A stretch of DNA of 5,499 nt from an uncultured Acidimicrobiaceae bacterium (GCA_913054115.1 CAJXIS010000166.1:1-5499), one strand, 5' to 3'. Positions 1 through 5,499 are shown, counted from the stretch's first letter. Notes: generated by a model from the letters alone, not told the origin. Translations and numbers: made by a program.

Positions 1-747
1 CGACCCGACGCCCTCAACGCCTTCACCGCAACCATGCAGGAAGAGTGCCGGGCGGTCTGGCGGTCACTGCGCACCAACGACGACATCCGGGTCGTGGTGC
101 TGACGGGCGCCGGCGACCGGGCCTTCTGCGTCGGCACCGACCGCAACGAGCCGTTCACGGCGCTCGACGGCGGGGCCATCTACGGCACCTCCAACAACTT
201 CATGTACGACGATCCCGGCGATGCGCTCGGCCCGAAGGCCAACGACCTCTGGAAGCCGGTGATCGGCGCCGTCAACGGGATGGCCTGCGGCGGCGCCTTC
301 TACCTCCTCGCCGAGTGCGACATCCTGATCGCCGCCGAGCACGCCACCTTCTTCGACCCACACGTCACCTACGGCATGGCAGCAGTCTACGAACCGATGA
401 AGATGCTCACGAAGATGCCGTTCGGCGAGGTCATGCGCATGTCGCTCACGGGCAACGCCGAGCGCATCACGGCCGACACGGCGCTGCGGATGGGCCTCGT
501 TTCGGAGGTCGTCCCCGGTAACGAACTCGAGGCCGCAGCGGCCAGGCTCGCCGACTCGATCGCCGCCAACCCGCCATGGGCGGTCCAGGGGACCCTCCGG
601 GCGATCTGGGCGGCGCAGGACCTGGGTCGCCTCGCCGCCAGGGACGTGGCGGCCGCCATCTACGCAGCGGCCATGGACCCCGATGCGCTGGCCGAGGGCT
701 CCGAGGCCTTCGACTCCGGCGCCCGCACCAAGCCCCGCCTGCGCTGA
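1..747 (+). CDS. Enoyl-CoA hydratase/isomerase (crotonase) family protein, 5' end cut by window
   Basis: The reading frame is open from base 1, so the true start lies to the left; the visible part is 248 residues ending at TGA 745-747. It begins with RPDALNAF, which matches the N-terminal (N)RP-ALNA signature of crotonases. The first oxyanion-hole segment RAFCVGTD is at residues 40-47 and the second, NGMACGGAF, at 92-100. Family members act on acyl-CoA thioesters (hydration, isomerisation, hydrolysis), usually in the cytosol. Compared with classical enoyl-CoA hydratase, both catalytic glutamates appear to be absent: the first position is Tyr101 and the second is His121 (in FFDPHVTYG). The acyl-CoA-binding fold is therefore well supported, but hydratase chemistry is not. 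It may be an isomerase, a different crotonase activity or a divergent subgroup. It converges on the kinase gene with a 22-base gap, so it is not part of the selD cluster. Confidence 0.9.
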   Translation, partial: RPDALNAFTATMQEECRAVWRSLRTNDDIRVVVLTGAGDRAFCVGTDRNEPFTALDGGAIYGTSNNFMYDDPGDALGPKANDLWKPVIGAVNGMACGGAFYLLAECDILIAAEHATFFDPHVTYGMAAVYEPMKMLTKMPFGEVMRMSLTGNAERITADTALRMGLVSEVVPGNELEAAAARLADSIAANPPWAVQGTLRAIWAAQDLGRLAARDVAAAIYAAAMDPDALAEGSEAFDSGARTKPRLR

Positions 748-769
748 CGCGAGGCCGGGCCTGGGACGC

Positions 770-1978
770 TCAGGCCACCTCGCCGACCACCGGGAGTTCC
801 TCCGGCAGTTGGTCGATGACCTTGCGCATCCAGAGTTCGGCGAGAGTGCCGTCGCCGTAGCCCTCGCCGACGAAGATCGCCGCCGTCAAGATCATCCGGT
901 GGATCTGGATACCGAGGCAGAGGTCGATGTCATTGAGGAACTGCTCGAGCGAATGACTCACGACGCCGGCGGCAACCAGGTTTGTGTGGTAGCTGGCGCA
1001 CAGTCGCAGGAGCTCCGACCGGGCTGACGGCCCTGGTGGGAGCGTCGACGACAGCAGGTAGGCGACGTCCCAGGCCGGTCGCCCCGAACTGACCATGCCG
1101 AAGTCGATGAGGACAAGCCCCTCTCCCGTACCCGCTCCGGTGAACAGCATGTTGTCGCTGCGGGCGTCGCCGTGCAGGAACGCCAACTTCTCGTTGAGGT
1201 GGTCGACGATGGCGGTCAGGTTCGCATCGGCCCAGTCGGCGACTCGCATGACCGCTGGCGTGAGGAACTCCGGGTACCCGGCAACGACAGCGTCCCGATG
1301 TACCGCGTAGGTGCCGTTGAGGATGTGGGGAACCTGGGAACAGGTCCGCCAGCCGAAGGGCGCCTCCTCGTGCAGCACCGGGGACATCCACCATTGGGCG
1401 TGGAAGCGCGCCTGGGCTCCGAGGATCGCCTGGAGGTCCGCCTCCGGGGGGATCTGGTCCAGCGGGGTAACCCGCGCATCGTCCACGTACTCGAGAAGCA
1501 TCGCGAACCGACGCTTCGTCGGACGGACCATCTTGTATGAGTACCTGCCGATGAGGCGGGCAACCCAGTTCGGCACCCGGTTGAGGATCCGGAACTGTCG
1601 CTCCATCGAGGACCAGGCACGGCCCGGGTCGCGGACGGTGTGGAGTAGTCGGGGGATCCGCGTGGGGAAGTCGTCGGAGAAGCGCTCGTAGAAGTCGAAT
1701 TCCCGGTCGTAGCAACCCTCGCTCTCCACCAGGCCACGGTTGATGGGGATGTCCGTCGGGAACTTGGCGAGCACCGTTGCGGGCAGTGAAGGGTCGGCCG
1801 GCTCCCAGGTGAGGTCGACACGGGCCGTCAATCCCGAGAAGCCGACGCCTGCGCCCGGCTCGGCGGTTGTGAAGTCGACCACCCGTGCGTCGGACGAACC
1901 GCTCAGGGCGTCGGTGAGCCAGTCGGCTGTCAGTTCGTCGACGGTCTGGGGAATCTCGATCGGCAGTCGTTTCGGCAT
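770..1978 (-). CDS. APH-fold phosphotransferase (aminoglycoside phosphotransferase / ecdysteroid-kinase-like family)
   Basis: This 402-residue protein starts at ATG 1978-1976 (MPKRLPIEIP) and ends at TGA. The catalytic loop FLHGDARSDN is at 268-276, with the HGD Asp271 and Asn276. It is followed by the metal-binding IDFG at 291-294 (Asp292), in place of the IDW common in true aminoglycoside kinases. A glycine-rich segment around 41-49, Lys72 in AKFP, a Glu in REFDFY (about 93) and the hinge LLEYVDDA (161-168) fit the N-terminal ATP-binding lobe. No signal peptide or membrane segment is evident. Such proteins phosphorylate a small-molecule hydroxyl group. The length and IDFG motif resemble the large uncharacterised actinobacterial phosphotransferases more than antibiotic-resistance enzymes. 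The frame stays open upstream into selD, but that extension overlaps selD and the ATG gives a natural N-terminus. The Shine-Dalgarno is weak (GTGGGA shortly before ATG). It begins 46 bases after selD on the same strand, so co-transcription is likely. The substrate cannot be told from the sequence. Confidence 0.88.
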   Translation of the reverse strand: MPKRLPIEIPQTVDELTADWLTDALSGSSDARVVDFTTAEPGAGVGFSGLTARVDLTWEPADPSLPATVLAKFPTDIPINRGLVESEGCYDREFDFYERFSDDFPTRIPRLLHTVRDPGRAWSSMERQFRILNRVPNWVARLIGRYSYKMVRPTKRRFAMLLEYVDDARVTPLDQIPPEADLQAILGAQARFHAQWWMSPVLHEEAPFGWRTCSQVPHILNGTYAVHRDAVVAGYPEFLTPAVMRVADWADANLTAIVDHLNEKLAFLHGDARSDNMLFTGAGTGEGLVLIDFGMVSSGRPAWDVAYLLSSTLPPGPSARSELLRLCASYHTNLVAAGVVSHSLEQFLNDIDLCLGIQIHRMILTAAIFVGEGYGDGTLAELWMRKVIDQLPEELPVVGEVA

Positions 1979-2024
1979 GGATTCCCACGTTAGGTGTTGC
2001 AGCCTGCGTGGGCGGGACCGGCCG

Positions 2025-3050
2025 TCAGACCAGGCGGAGGCGGCCGTCCCCTTCGACCACCCTGCCGATGACCGAGGCCACATGCCCCGATGCCTCCAGC
2101 CGGTCGAGCGCCTCGTGCGCCGCTGCCGGAGCGGCGCCGAACAGCAGCCCCCCCGACGTCTGTGCGTCGGCGAGGAGTAGCACGTCGAGTTCATCGTGGT
2201 CGCCACGGTCGAGTCGCTGGTCGACCCATGCCAGGTTGCGGCGACTGCCCCCCGGTATGGCGCCGGCCTCGGCGAGCGGCCGGGCACCGTCGAGCAGCGG
2301 CACGGCCCCGACGTCGATCTCGGCATCGACACCGGACTCCTGCACGGCACGGCCGAGGTGCCCCAGCAGCCCGAAGCCCGTGATGTCGGTGGCGCCGGTC
2401 GCCCCGGCGGCGAGCGCCACCCGTGCGGCCTCGGCGTTGAGCAGCGTCATCGAGGCCAGGGCCCGATCGACCACGTCGTCGGGTGCCGTGCCGGCCTTGA
2501 TCGCCGTCGTGATGACCCCGATGCCGAGCGGCTTGGTGAGCACAAGGGCGTCACCGGCGCGGAACCCGGTGTTGACGAGAAGCCGATCGGGGGCGACCTC
2601 TCCCACCACGGCCAGACCGAACTTGGGCTCGGGGTCGTCGACGGTGTGGCCGCCGGCGATGACGAACCCGGCCTCGGACGCGATGTCCTGGGCGCCGAGG
2701 AGCACCTCGGCCAACAGGTCCAGCGACAGCTCCTCGCTGTTCCACCCCACGAGGTTGAGCGCCAGCAGTGGCCGGCCGCCCATGGCATACACGTCGGACA
2801 CCGCGTTGGCGGCGGCGACGCGACCCCACATCCGGGCGTCGTCGACGATGGGCGTGATGAAGTCGGCGGTCACCACGAGCGCTCGGTCGTCGTCCAGTCG
2901 GTAGACGGCGGCGTCGTCGCCGGTGGCGGCCCCCACGAGGAGGGCGGGATCATCGACGGGTGCCAGGCGGCGCACGACGTGCGCCAGCTCACCGGGGGCG
3001 AGCTTGCAGCCTCAACCGGCGCCGTGGCTGAACTGGGTCAGTCGCCGCAT
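2025..3050 (-). CDS. selD: Selenide, water dikinase (selenophosphate synthetase), selenocysteine-containing via in-frame UGA
   Basis: SelD makes selenophosphate from selenide and ATP, the selenium donor for Sec-tRNA and 2-selenouridine. Starting at ATG 3050-3048 and reading TGA 3014-3012 as selenocysteine gives 341 residues, close to the usual bacterial length. The N-terminus reads MRRLTQFSHGAG-U-GCK, with Sec13 and Lys16 aligning with Cys17 and Lys20 of E. coli SelD. Other family motifs follow in order: GDDAAVY (44-50), TADFITPIVDD (61-71), NAVSDVYAMGG (82-92), GGHTVDDPEPKFG (133-145), TKPLGIG (172-178), TDITGFGLLGH (221-231), GGSRRN (267-272) and ADAQTSGG (294-301). These cover the ATP/Mg-binding Asp residues and both AIRS-type domains. 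A strong Shine-Dalgarno sits 8 bases before the ATG. A conventional caller would start at GTG 2975-2973 and lose 25 residues including the catalytic Sec and Lys. The gene is preceded by a SufS-like gene (68-base gap) and followed by a kinase gene (46-base gap). The alternative, a nonsense mutation of a TGC/TGT codon, is less likely because all else is intact and a hairpin follows. Confidence 0.93.
2979..3011 (-). promoter_or_regulatory. Putative bacterial SECIS element in selD mRNA
   Basis: Starting 7 bases after the UGA, the minus strand can form an 8-bp stem: AGCUCGCC (3004-2997) pairs with GGUGAGCU (2993-2986), including one G-U pair, closed by a CCC loop (2996-2994). If the weaker upper pairs open, the loop is 9 bases (GCCCCCGGU) and starts with G, as is common in bacterial SECIS loops. 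A further UGC/GCA pairing (3008-3006 with 2982-2980) can extend the base across a small internal loop. SelB would bind this hairpin with Sec-tRNA-Sec at the ribosome. The UGA-to-loop distance (12-15 bases) is at the short end, and the folding was done by eye. Confidence 0.68.
3012..3014 (-). other. selD: In-frame UGA selenocysteine codon of selD (Sec13)
   Basis: The minus-strand codon 13 of selD is TGA, flanked by codons for GAG before and GCK after. This is the catalytic position that is Cys or Sec in all SelD families. The coding frame continues cleanly on both sides with family-conserved residues. Sec-containing SelD is known in several bacteria, so readthrough as Sec is the natural interpretation. 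Confidence 0.9.
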
Positions 3051-3058
3051 GGCGCGCA

Positions 3059-3068
3059 CCCCCTTCCT
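3059..3068 (-). promoter_or_regulatory. Ribosome binding site of selD (decides the upstream ATG start)
   Basis: AGGAAGGGGG on the minus strand lies 8 bases before ATG 3050-3048. It is among the strongest Shine-Dalgarno sequences in the window and supports initiation upstream of the UGA. No comparable site was needed to explain the internal GTG at 2975, which sits inside the SECIS-proximal coding region. Confidence 0.75.
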
Positions 3069-3077
3069 GGATTCATC

Positions 3078-3091
3078 GGGTCAGTGGACCC
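3078..3091 (-). other. Small hairpin between the SufS-like gene and selD
   Basis: GGGTC-CACT-GACCC forms a perfect 5-bp stem with a 4-base loop, 9 bases upstream of the selD Shine-Dalgarno. There is no T-run after it on the minus strand, so it does not look like an intrinsic terminator. It could be a processing or stability element, or chance in GC-rich DNA. Confidence 0.3.
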
Positions 3092-3118
3092 TCGAACCGT
3101 AGACGCCACGTCGGCGGC

Positions 3119-4291
3119 TCAAAGAGATGCAACCGCCTCGACGAGCCGGTCGACGTCCTCGTCCGTCGTGTAGACGGAGACCCCGGCCCGCACCGCCCCG
3201 GCCTCCGGATCGAGCCCGAGGGGGGCCATCGCCTCCACGGCGTAGTTGTGGCCGTCCCACACGGCCACCCGTGCGGCGGCGAGGTGGCCGGCCACCTCGT
3301 GCGGGGTGTGTCCCTCGACGACGAACTGAAGCGTGGGAGCCCGGTCGGCCACGTCATCCGGTCCGGTCGATGCAACGACCCGGACCCCGGCAAGGCCGTG
3401 GAGTCCGGTGAGGAGGCGTCGAAGCCGGTCCCGGCCGTGCACCTCGATGGCCGCCATGCCGGTGTCGAGCAGGAAGCGCGCGGCGACGTCGATCCCGGCG
3501 AGGGCCTCGTAGGAGGCGGTTCCGTACTGCCAACGGGCACCACCGGTCGTCGGTGCCGGCCGCACCTTGTAGGCGGGCAGGTCGTCGAGCAGGTCGTCGG
3601 CCATCCACAGCATGCCGGCATGGGGGCCGTACCACTTGTAGGACGACGTGGCGTAGACGTCGCATCCGAGGGCAGCGACATCGACGGCGGCATGGGGGGT
3701 CCGGTGGACGCCGTCGACCACGACCCGTGCGCCGAAGGCATGGGCCACCTCTGCGATGGCCGGCAGGTCGGGCATGGTGCCGATCACGTTCGACGCACCG
3801 GTCACCGCCACCCAGCGGGTCGCCGGCCCGATCAGGTCGGCGACCGCCCCGGTCGCCAGGCGGCCGGTGCCGCCGTCGAATTCCGCCATCCGCACCGTCG
3901 CCCCCGAGTCCTCGGCGGCCAGCACCCAGGGGAAGACGTTGGAGTCATGGTCGAGCGTCGTGCAGACCACCTCGTCGCCCGGACCCAGAGTCCGTCCCAC
4001 CGCACGGGTCAGGGCCATCAGGTTGGCCGTGGTGCTGGGGCCGAAGACGATTCCGCCCGACTCGGCACCGAGGAGCTCGAGCATGGTCGCCGTCGTGCGC
4101 TCCTCGAGGGCGTCGCAGGCATGCGATGCGGGAAACGCACCGTGGGCGTTGGCGTTGTTGCCGCTGCGCTGCCAGTCGGCCATCGCGTCGATCGCCGTAT
4201 CGAGCACCTGGGTGCCGGCGGGACCGTCGAAGCGTGCCCATCCGTCTCCGAGGCCCGGAAAGCGGTGCCGGATGTCGTCAAGTGGAGCCAT
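3119..4291 (-). CDS. Cysteine desulfurase-like (SufS/NifS fold, class V aminotransferase) PLP enzyme lacking the catalytic Cys
   Basis: This 390-residue fold-type I PLP enzyme resembles the VC1184-like subfamily of cysteine-desulfurase-like proteins. GPSTTANL (84-91) contributes to the PLP-phosphate site, and His115 in LDHDSNVFPW stacks on the cofactor. Asp193 in VVVDGVHRTPH contacts the pyridine N, and Lys219 in ATSSYKWYGPHAG forms the Schiff base. In E. coli SufS the persulfide Cys lies in a GHHCA motif; the aligned segment here is GHNYA (347-351), so the position is Tyr350. The C-terminal RAGVSVYTTDEDVDRL matches the final family motif. Normal persulfide-forming desulfuration is therefore unlikely. 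A lyase on selenocysteine or another amino acid is possible, and position just upstream of selD favours a selenium role by inference. The start is ATG 4291-4289. An in-frame GTG at 4321 with a GGGGTGG upstream would add 10 residues, but the ATG fits the family N-terminus better. No signal peptide is seen. Confidence 0.87.
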   Translation of the reverse strand: MAPLDDIRHRFPGLGDGWARFDGPAGTQVLDTAIDAMADWQRSGNNANAHGAFPASHACDALEERTTATMLELLGAESGGIVFGPSTTANLMALTRAVGRTLGPGDEVVCTTLDHDSNVFPWVLAAEDSGATVRMAEFDGGTGRLATGAVADLIGPATRWVAVTGASNVIGTMPDLPAIAEVAHAFGARVVVDGVHRTPHAAVDVAALGCDVYATSSYKWYGPHAGMLWMADDLLDDLPAYKVRPAPTTGGARWQYGTASYEALAGIDVAARFLLDTGMAAIEVHGRDRLRRLLTGLHGLAGVRVVASTGPDDVADRAPTLQFVVEGHTPHEVAGHLAAARVAVWDGHNYAVEAMAPLGLDPEAGAVRAGVSVYTTDEDVDRLVEAVASL

Positions 4292-4299
4292 GCTGGGGC

Positions 4300-4305
4300 A
4301 CGCTA
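4300..4305 (-). promoter_or_regulatory. Possible -10 element for the SufS-like/selD/kinase cluster
   Basis: TAGCGT on the minus strand fits the actinobacterial TANNNT -10 pattern. It ends 8 bases before ATG 4291, a spacing consistent with a leaderless transcript, and that ATG has no clear Shine-Dalgarno. No convincing -35 is seen. The 55-base divergent region (4292-4346) must hold promoters for both directions if both clusters start there. Confidence 0.25.
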
Positions 4306-4334
4306 GTGGTGTGGTCAGCACGAATCGCCACCCC

Positions 4335-4341
4335 GGAGAGG
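4335..4341 (+). promoter_or_regulatory. Ribosome binding site of the first SnoaL-like gene
   Basis: GGAGAGG lies 5 bases before ATG 4347-4349 and fixes this start over in-frame upstream codons, which would run into the divergent SufS-like gene. Confidence 0.65.
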
Positions 4342-4346
4342 ACCGG

Positions 4347-4796
4347 ATGGACGCATGGGAGGTCGAGGCACGGGTCGAGATCGCCGCGCTCGTGACCGCC
4401 TACAACGCCCTCGGCGACCGGGGCAGGTTCGACGAACTCCTCACCCTGTTCGCCGACGACGCCACCATGGACATCGGTGACGGATCCTCCTACGAGGGCC
4501 GGGACGGCATCGAGCGGATCTTCACCGGCACCAGGGACTCGGTGCGCGAAGGCTCCGGGCCCGCCTTCCTCCAGCACCACACGACCTCTGTCCATGTCAC
4601 GTTCGAGGATCACGACACTGCGACGGGCGACGCCTACTTCACGGTGATGTCGGACCTCGGCATCGACCACTGGGGGCGCTATCGGGACGCGTATCGGCGC
4701 ATCGACGGCGCCTGGCGCTTCGGGTCTCGACGTGTCCGGGTCGACGGCCGGACTCCGGGGGGCTGGGCAGACCGTCGGATGGGTCCCGACTCGTGA
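4347..4796 (+). CDS. SnoaL-like / NTF2-fold protein (149 aa)
   Basis: The length and pattern match the SnoaL-like NTF2 superfamily: small cone-shaped alpha+beta proteins that act as isomerases, cyclases, dehydratases or ligand-binding subunits in the cytosol. An N-terminal helix pair (EIAALVTAYNALGDRGRFDE, about 11-30) leads into LLTLFADDATMDIGDGSSYEG (31-51), the usual 'Phe-Ala-Asp-Asp-Ala' strand, then the GRDGIERIF helix (51-59). Strands at 78-87 (HHTTSVHVTF) and 92-101 follow. The closing strand pair with YRRIDGAWRFGSRRV (116-130) is the typical C-terminal motif. The ATG has a good Shine-Dalgarno. The stop overlaps the next gene's start by four bases (GTGA, 4793-4796), so translation is probably coupled. 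The substrate cannot be inferred; similar proteins are abundant in actinobacterial steroid and lipid degradation clusters. Confidence 0.85.
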   Translation: MDAWEVEARVEIAALVTAYNALGDRGRFDELLTLFADDATMDIGDGSSYEGRDGIERIFTGTRDSVREGSGPAFLQHHTTSVHVTFEDHDTATGDAYFTVMSDLGIDHWGRYRDAYRRIDGAWRFGSRRVRVDGRTPGGWADRRMGPDS

Positions 4797-5344
4797 GCCT
4801 CGACGGCATCGACCGGCTCCTCGCCGAGGCCGACATCCGGCAGTTGGTGGCCCGCTACGCCGTCTGCCTCGACAAGCGCGACCTCGACGGCCTCGTCGAC
4901 CTGTTCGTGCCCGATGTGCGGGTCGGCCGCGACACCTCCGGTCGTGGGGCGCTGCACGAGTCGTTCGCCACACAACTCGCCACGGTCGGCGTCACCATCC
5001 TCAACACGGGCACCCACCAGATCGACCTGGGCGACGGCGCCGGCGACAGCAACGACCAGGTGGCCACGGGGCACGTGTACTGCAAGGCCGAGATCCAGGA
5101 CGGCGACCGTTGGATCCACCAGGCCATCCGCTACGACGACACCTACCGATGCGTCGAGGGCCGCTGGCTGTTCGCCCGGCGCATCCACCGCCTGTTCTAC
5201 GGCGCCGAGGTCGGCGAGAACCCGCTCACCCTGGACCCGGCGAACTGGCCGGCCAACCACACCGGCCTGGGCACCCTCCCCTACGAGGACCCCACCTGGC
5301 AGGAGTTCACGACGTCGACCGACGACCCCGGACAGCCTTCGTGA
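4793..5344 (+). CDS. SnoaL-like / NTF2-fold protein (183 aa)
   Basis: This is a second SnoaL-like protein, of a different subgroup from its neighbour. The helix LAEADIRQLVARYAVCLDKR (10-29) and DLDGLVDLFVPDVRVG (30-45) form the canonical N-terminal unit. NTGTHQIDL (71-79) carries the conserved His75 of the 'H-x-x' strand. IRYDDTYRCVEGRWLFARRIHRLFY runs over 112-136 and holds the signature Tyr-Asp-x-Tyr and Gly-Arg-Trp-Phe-x-x-Arg pattern. About 45 residues follow it, Pro- and Trp-containing (NPLTLDPANWPANH), as in other longer family members. It starts at GTG 4793 in a GTGA overlap with the first SnoaL-like gene and ends in a second GTGA overlap (5341-5344) with the next gene. The two proteins could form a heteromer, as NTF2-fold pairs sometimes do, but nothing in the sequence proves this. 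The start is chosen because of the overlap and because the N-terminus fits the domain. Confidence 0.85.
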   Translation: MSLDGIDRLLAEADIRQLVARYAVCLDKRDLDGLVDLFVPDVRVGRDTSGRGALHESFATQLATVGVTILNTGTHQIDLGDGAGDSNDQVATGHVYCKAEIQDGDRWIHQAIRYDDTYRCVEGRWLFARRIHRLFYGAEVGENPLTLDPANWPANHTGLGTLPYEDPTWQEFTTSTDDPGQPS

Positions 5345-5499
5345 CCGCGACAGAACCCGAGCAGCCCGAGCGGCCCGAGCAACTCGAGCGGGAAGTCGCC
5401 ACAGACCCGAAGCCTGAAGGCGAAGACGTCGCTGCGTGGATCGCCGACACGGTGTACGCCGGCTACGTCCAGTTCATCGCCCGATTCCAGAACCTGACC
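5341..5499 (+). CDS. N-terminus of an unidentified protein, cut by window end; weakly AceK-like
   Basis: The first 53 codons from GTG 5341 are visible and the frame remains open at the window edge. It shares the GTGA overlap with the SnoaL-like gene, so it likely belongs to the same operon. Residues 1-33 are charged, Pro/Glu-rich and low in complexity, with four tandem 3-residue units (PEQ, PER, PEQ, LER), and are probably disordered. Residues 34-53 (AAWIADTVYAGYVQFIARFQ and on) look like the start of an amphipathic helical domain. By eye, IADTVYAGYVQFIARFQNLT resembles the N-terminal helix of isocitrate dehydrogenase kinase/phosphatase (AceK), 'IAxTIxxGFxxxxxxFxxxT'. That family is mainly proteobacterial, so this is only a tentative match. 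The real N-terminus could also start later. Confidence 0.6.
   Translation, partial: MTATEPEQPERPEQLEREVATDPKPEGEDVAAWIADTVYAGYVQFIARFQNLT
5356..5391 (+). repeat. Four tandem 9-base repeats in the coding sequence
   Basis: Units CCCGAGCAG, CCCGAGCGG, CCCGAGCAA and CTCGAGCGG follow one another in frame and encode PEQ-PER-PEQ-LER. They likely arose by slippage and make a disordered N-terminal tail. Copy number may vary between strains. Confidence 0.7.

Noticed and set aside
748..769. Possible bidirectional terminator between the convergent genes
   Set aside because: Only a 4-bp stem (752-755 with 759-762) and no T-run; too weak to call.
1979..2350. N-terminal extension of the kinase frame into selD
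   Set aside because: The extension is Arg/Ser-rich, overlaps selD in another frame, and the family-like N-terminus begins at ATG 1978.
2025..2975. SelD starting at GTG 2975
   Set aside because: It lacks the catalytic Sec/Cys-Gly-Cys-Lys loop. The upstream frame across the UGA encodes the conserved family N-terminus with a strong Shine-Dalgarno, so this start is an artefact of treating UGA as a stop.
3051..3118. Possible tRNA-Sec (selC) gene beside selD
   Set aside because: The gap is 68 bases, shorter than a tRNA-Sec (about 90-100 bases), and has no cloverleaf pairing or T-loop signature.
2196..3173. Long plus-strand open frame opposite selD (325 codons)
   Set aside because: It is antisense to a clearly recognised gene, shows no family motifs and is typical of shadow frames in GC-rich DNA.
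3248..4306. Long plus-strand open frame opposite the SufS-like gene (352 codons)
   Set aside because: Its composition is Gly/Arg/His-rich without recognisable motifs, and it is antisense to a well-supported enzyme gene.

Overview
This is a GC-rich chromosomal window with dense gene packing, GTG/ATG starts and 4-base gene overlaps. Its protein families (an acyl-CoA-type crotonase, SnoaL-like proteins, an APH-fold kinase) suggest an actinobacterium, possibly of the Acidimicrobiia type. That placement rests on style and family content only. There are no tRNAs, rRNAs, insertion sequences, CRISPR arrays or other signs of a mobile element.

Layout: (1) 1-747 (+) is the 3' part of an enoyl-CoA hydratase/isomerase-family gene that enters from the left. 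(2) It converges, with a 22-base gap, on a three-gene minus-strand cluster read right to left: a SufS/NifS-like PLP enzyme (4291-3119), selenophosphate synthetase selD (3050-2025) and an APH-fold phosphotransferase (1978-770). (3) A 55-base divergent intergenic region separates this cluster from a plus-strand cluster at 4347-5499. That cluster holds two SnoaL-like proteins and the start of a third gene that runs off the right edge. Its genes are joined by two GTGA start/stop overlaps.

The main discovery is in selD. Conventional gene calling would start it at an internal GTG (2975) and lose the catalytic N-terminus. Reading upstream through an in-frame TGA (3014-3012) restores a normal SelD N-terminus. 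An ATG with a strong Shine-Dalgarno sequence opens it, and the TGA falls exactly at the catalytic Cys/Sec position in the Gly-Cys-Lys loop. An 8-bp hairpin lies directly after the TGA and looks like a bacterial SECIS element. SelD is therefore predicted to be a selenoprotein itself, so the host should decode UGA as selenocysteine with SelA, SelB and tRNA-Sec encoded elsewhere.

The gene directly upstream of selD encodes a SufS-fold enzyme that keeps the PLP lysine but has Tyr where SufS has its persulfide Cys. Next to selD, this raises the possibility of a selenium-supplying selenocysteine lyase or a related C-Se/C-S lyase. The downstream APH-fold kinase may be co-transcribed, but its substrate is unknown.
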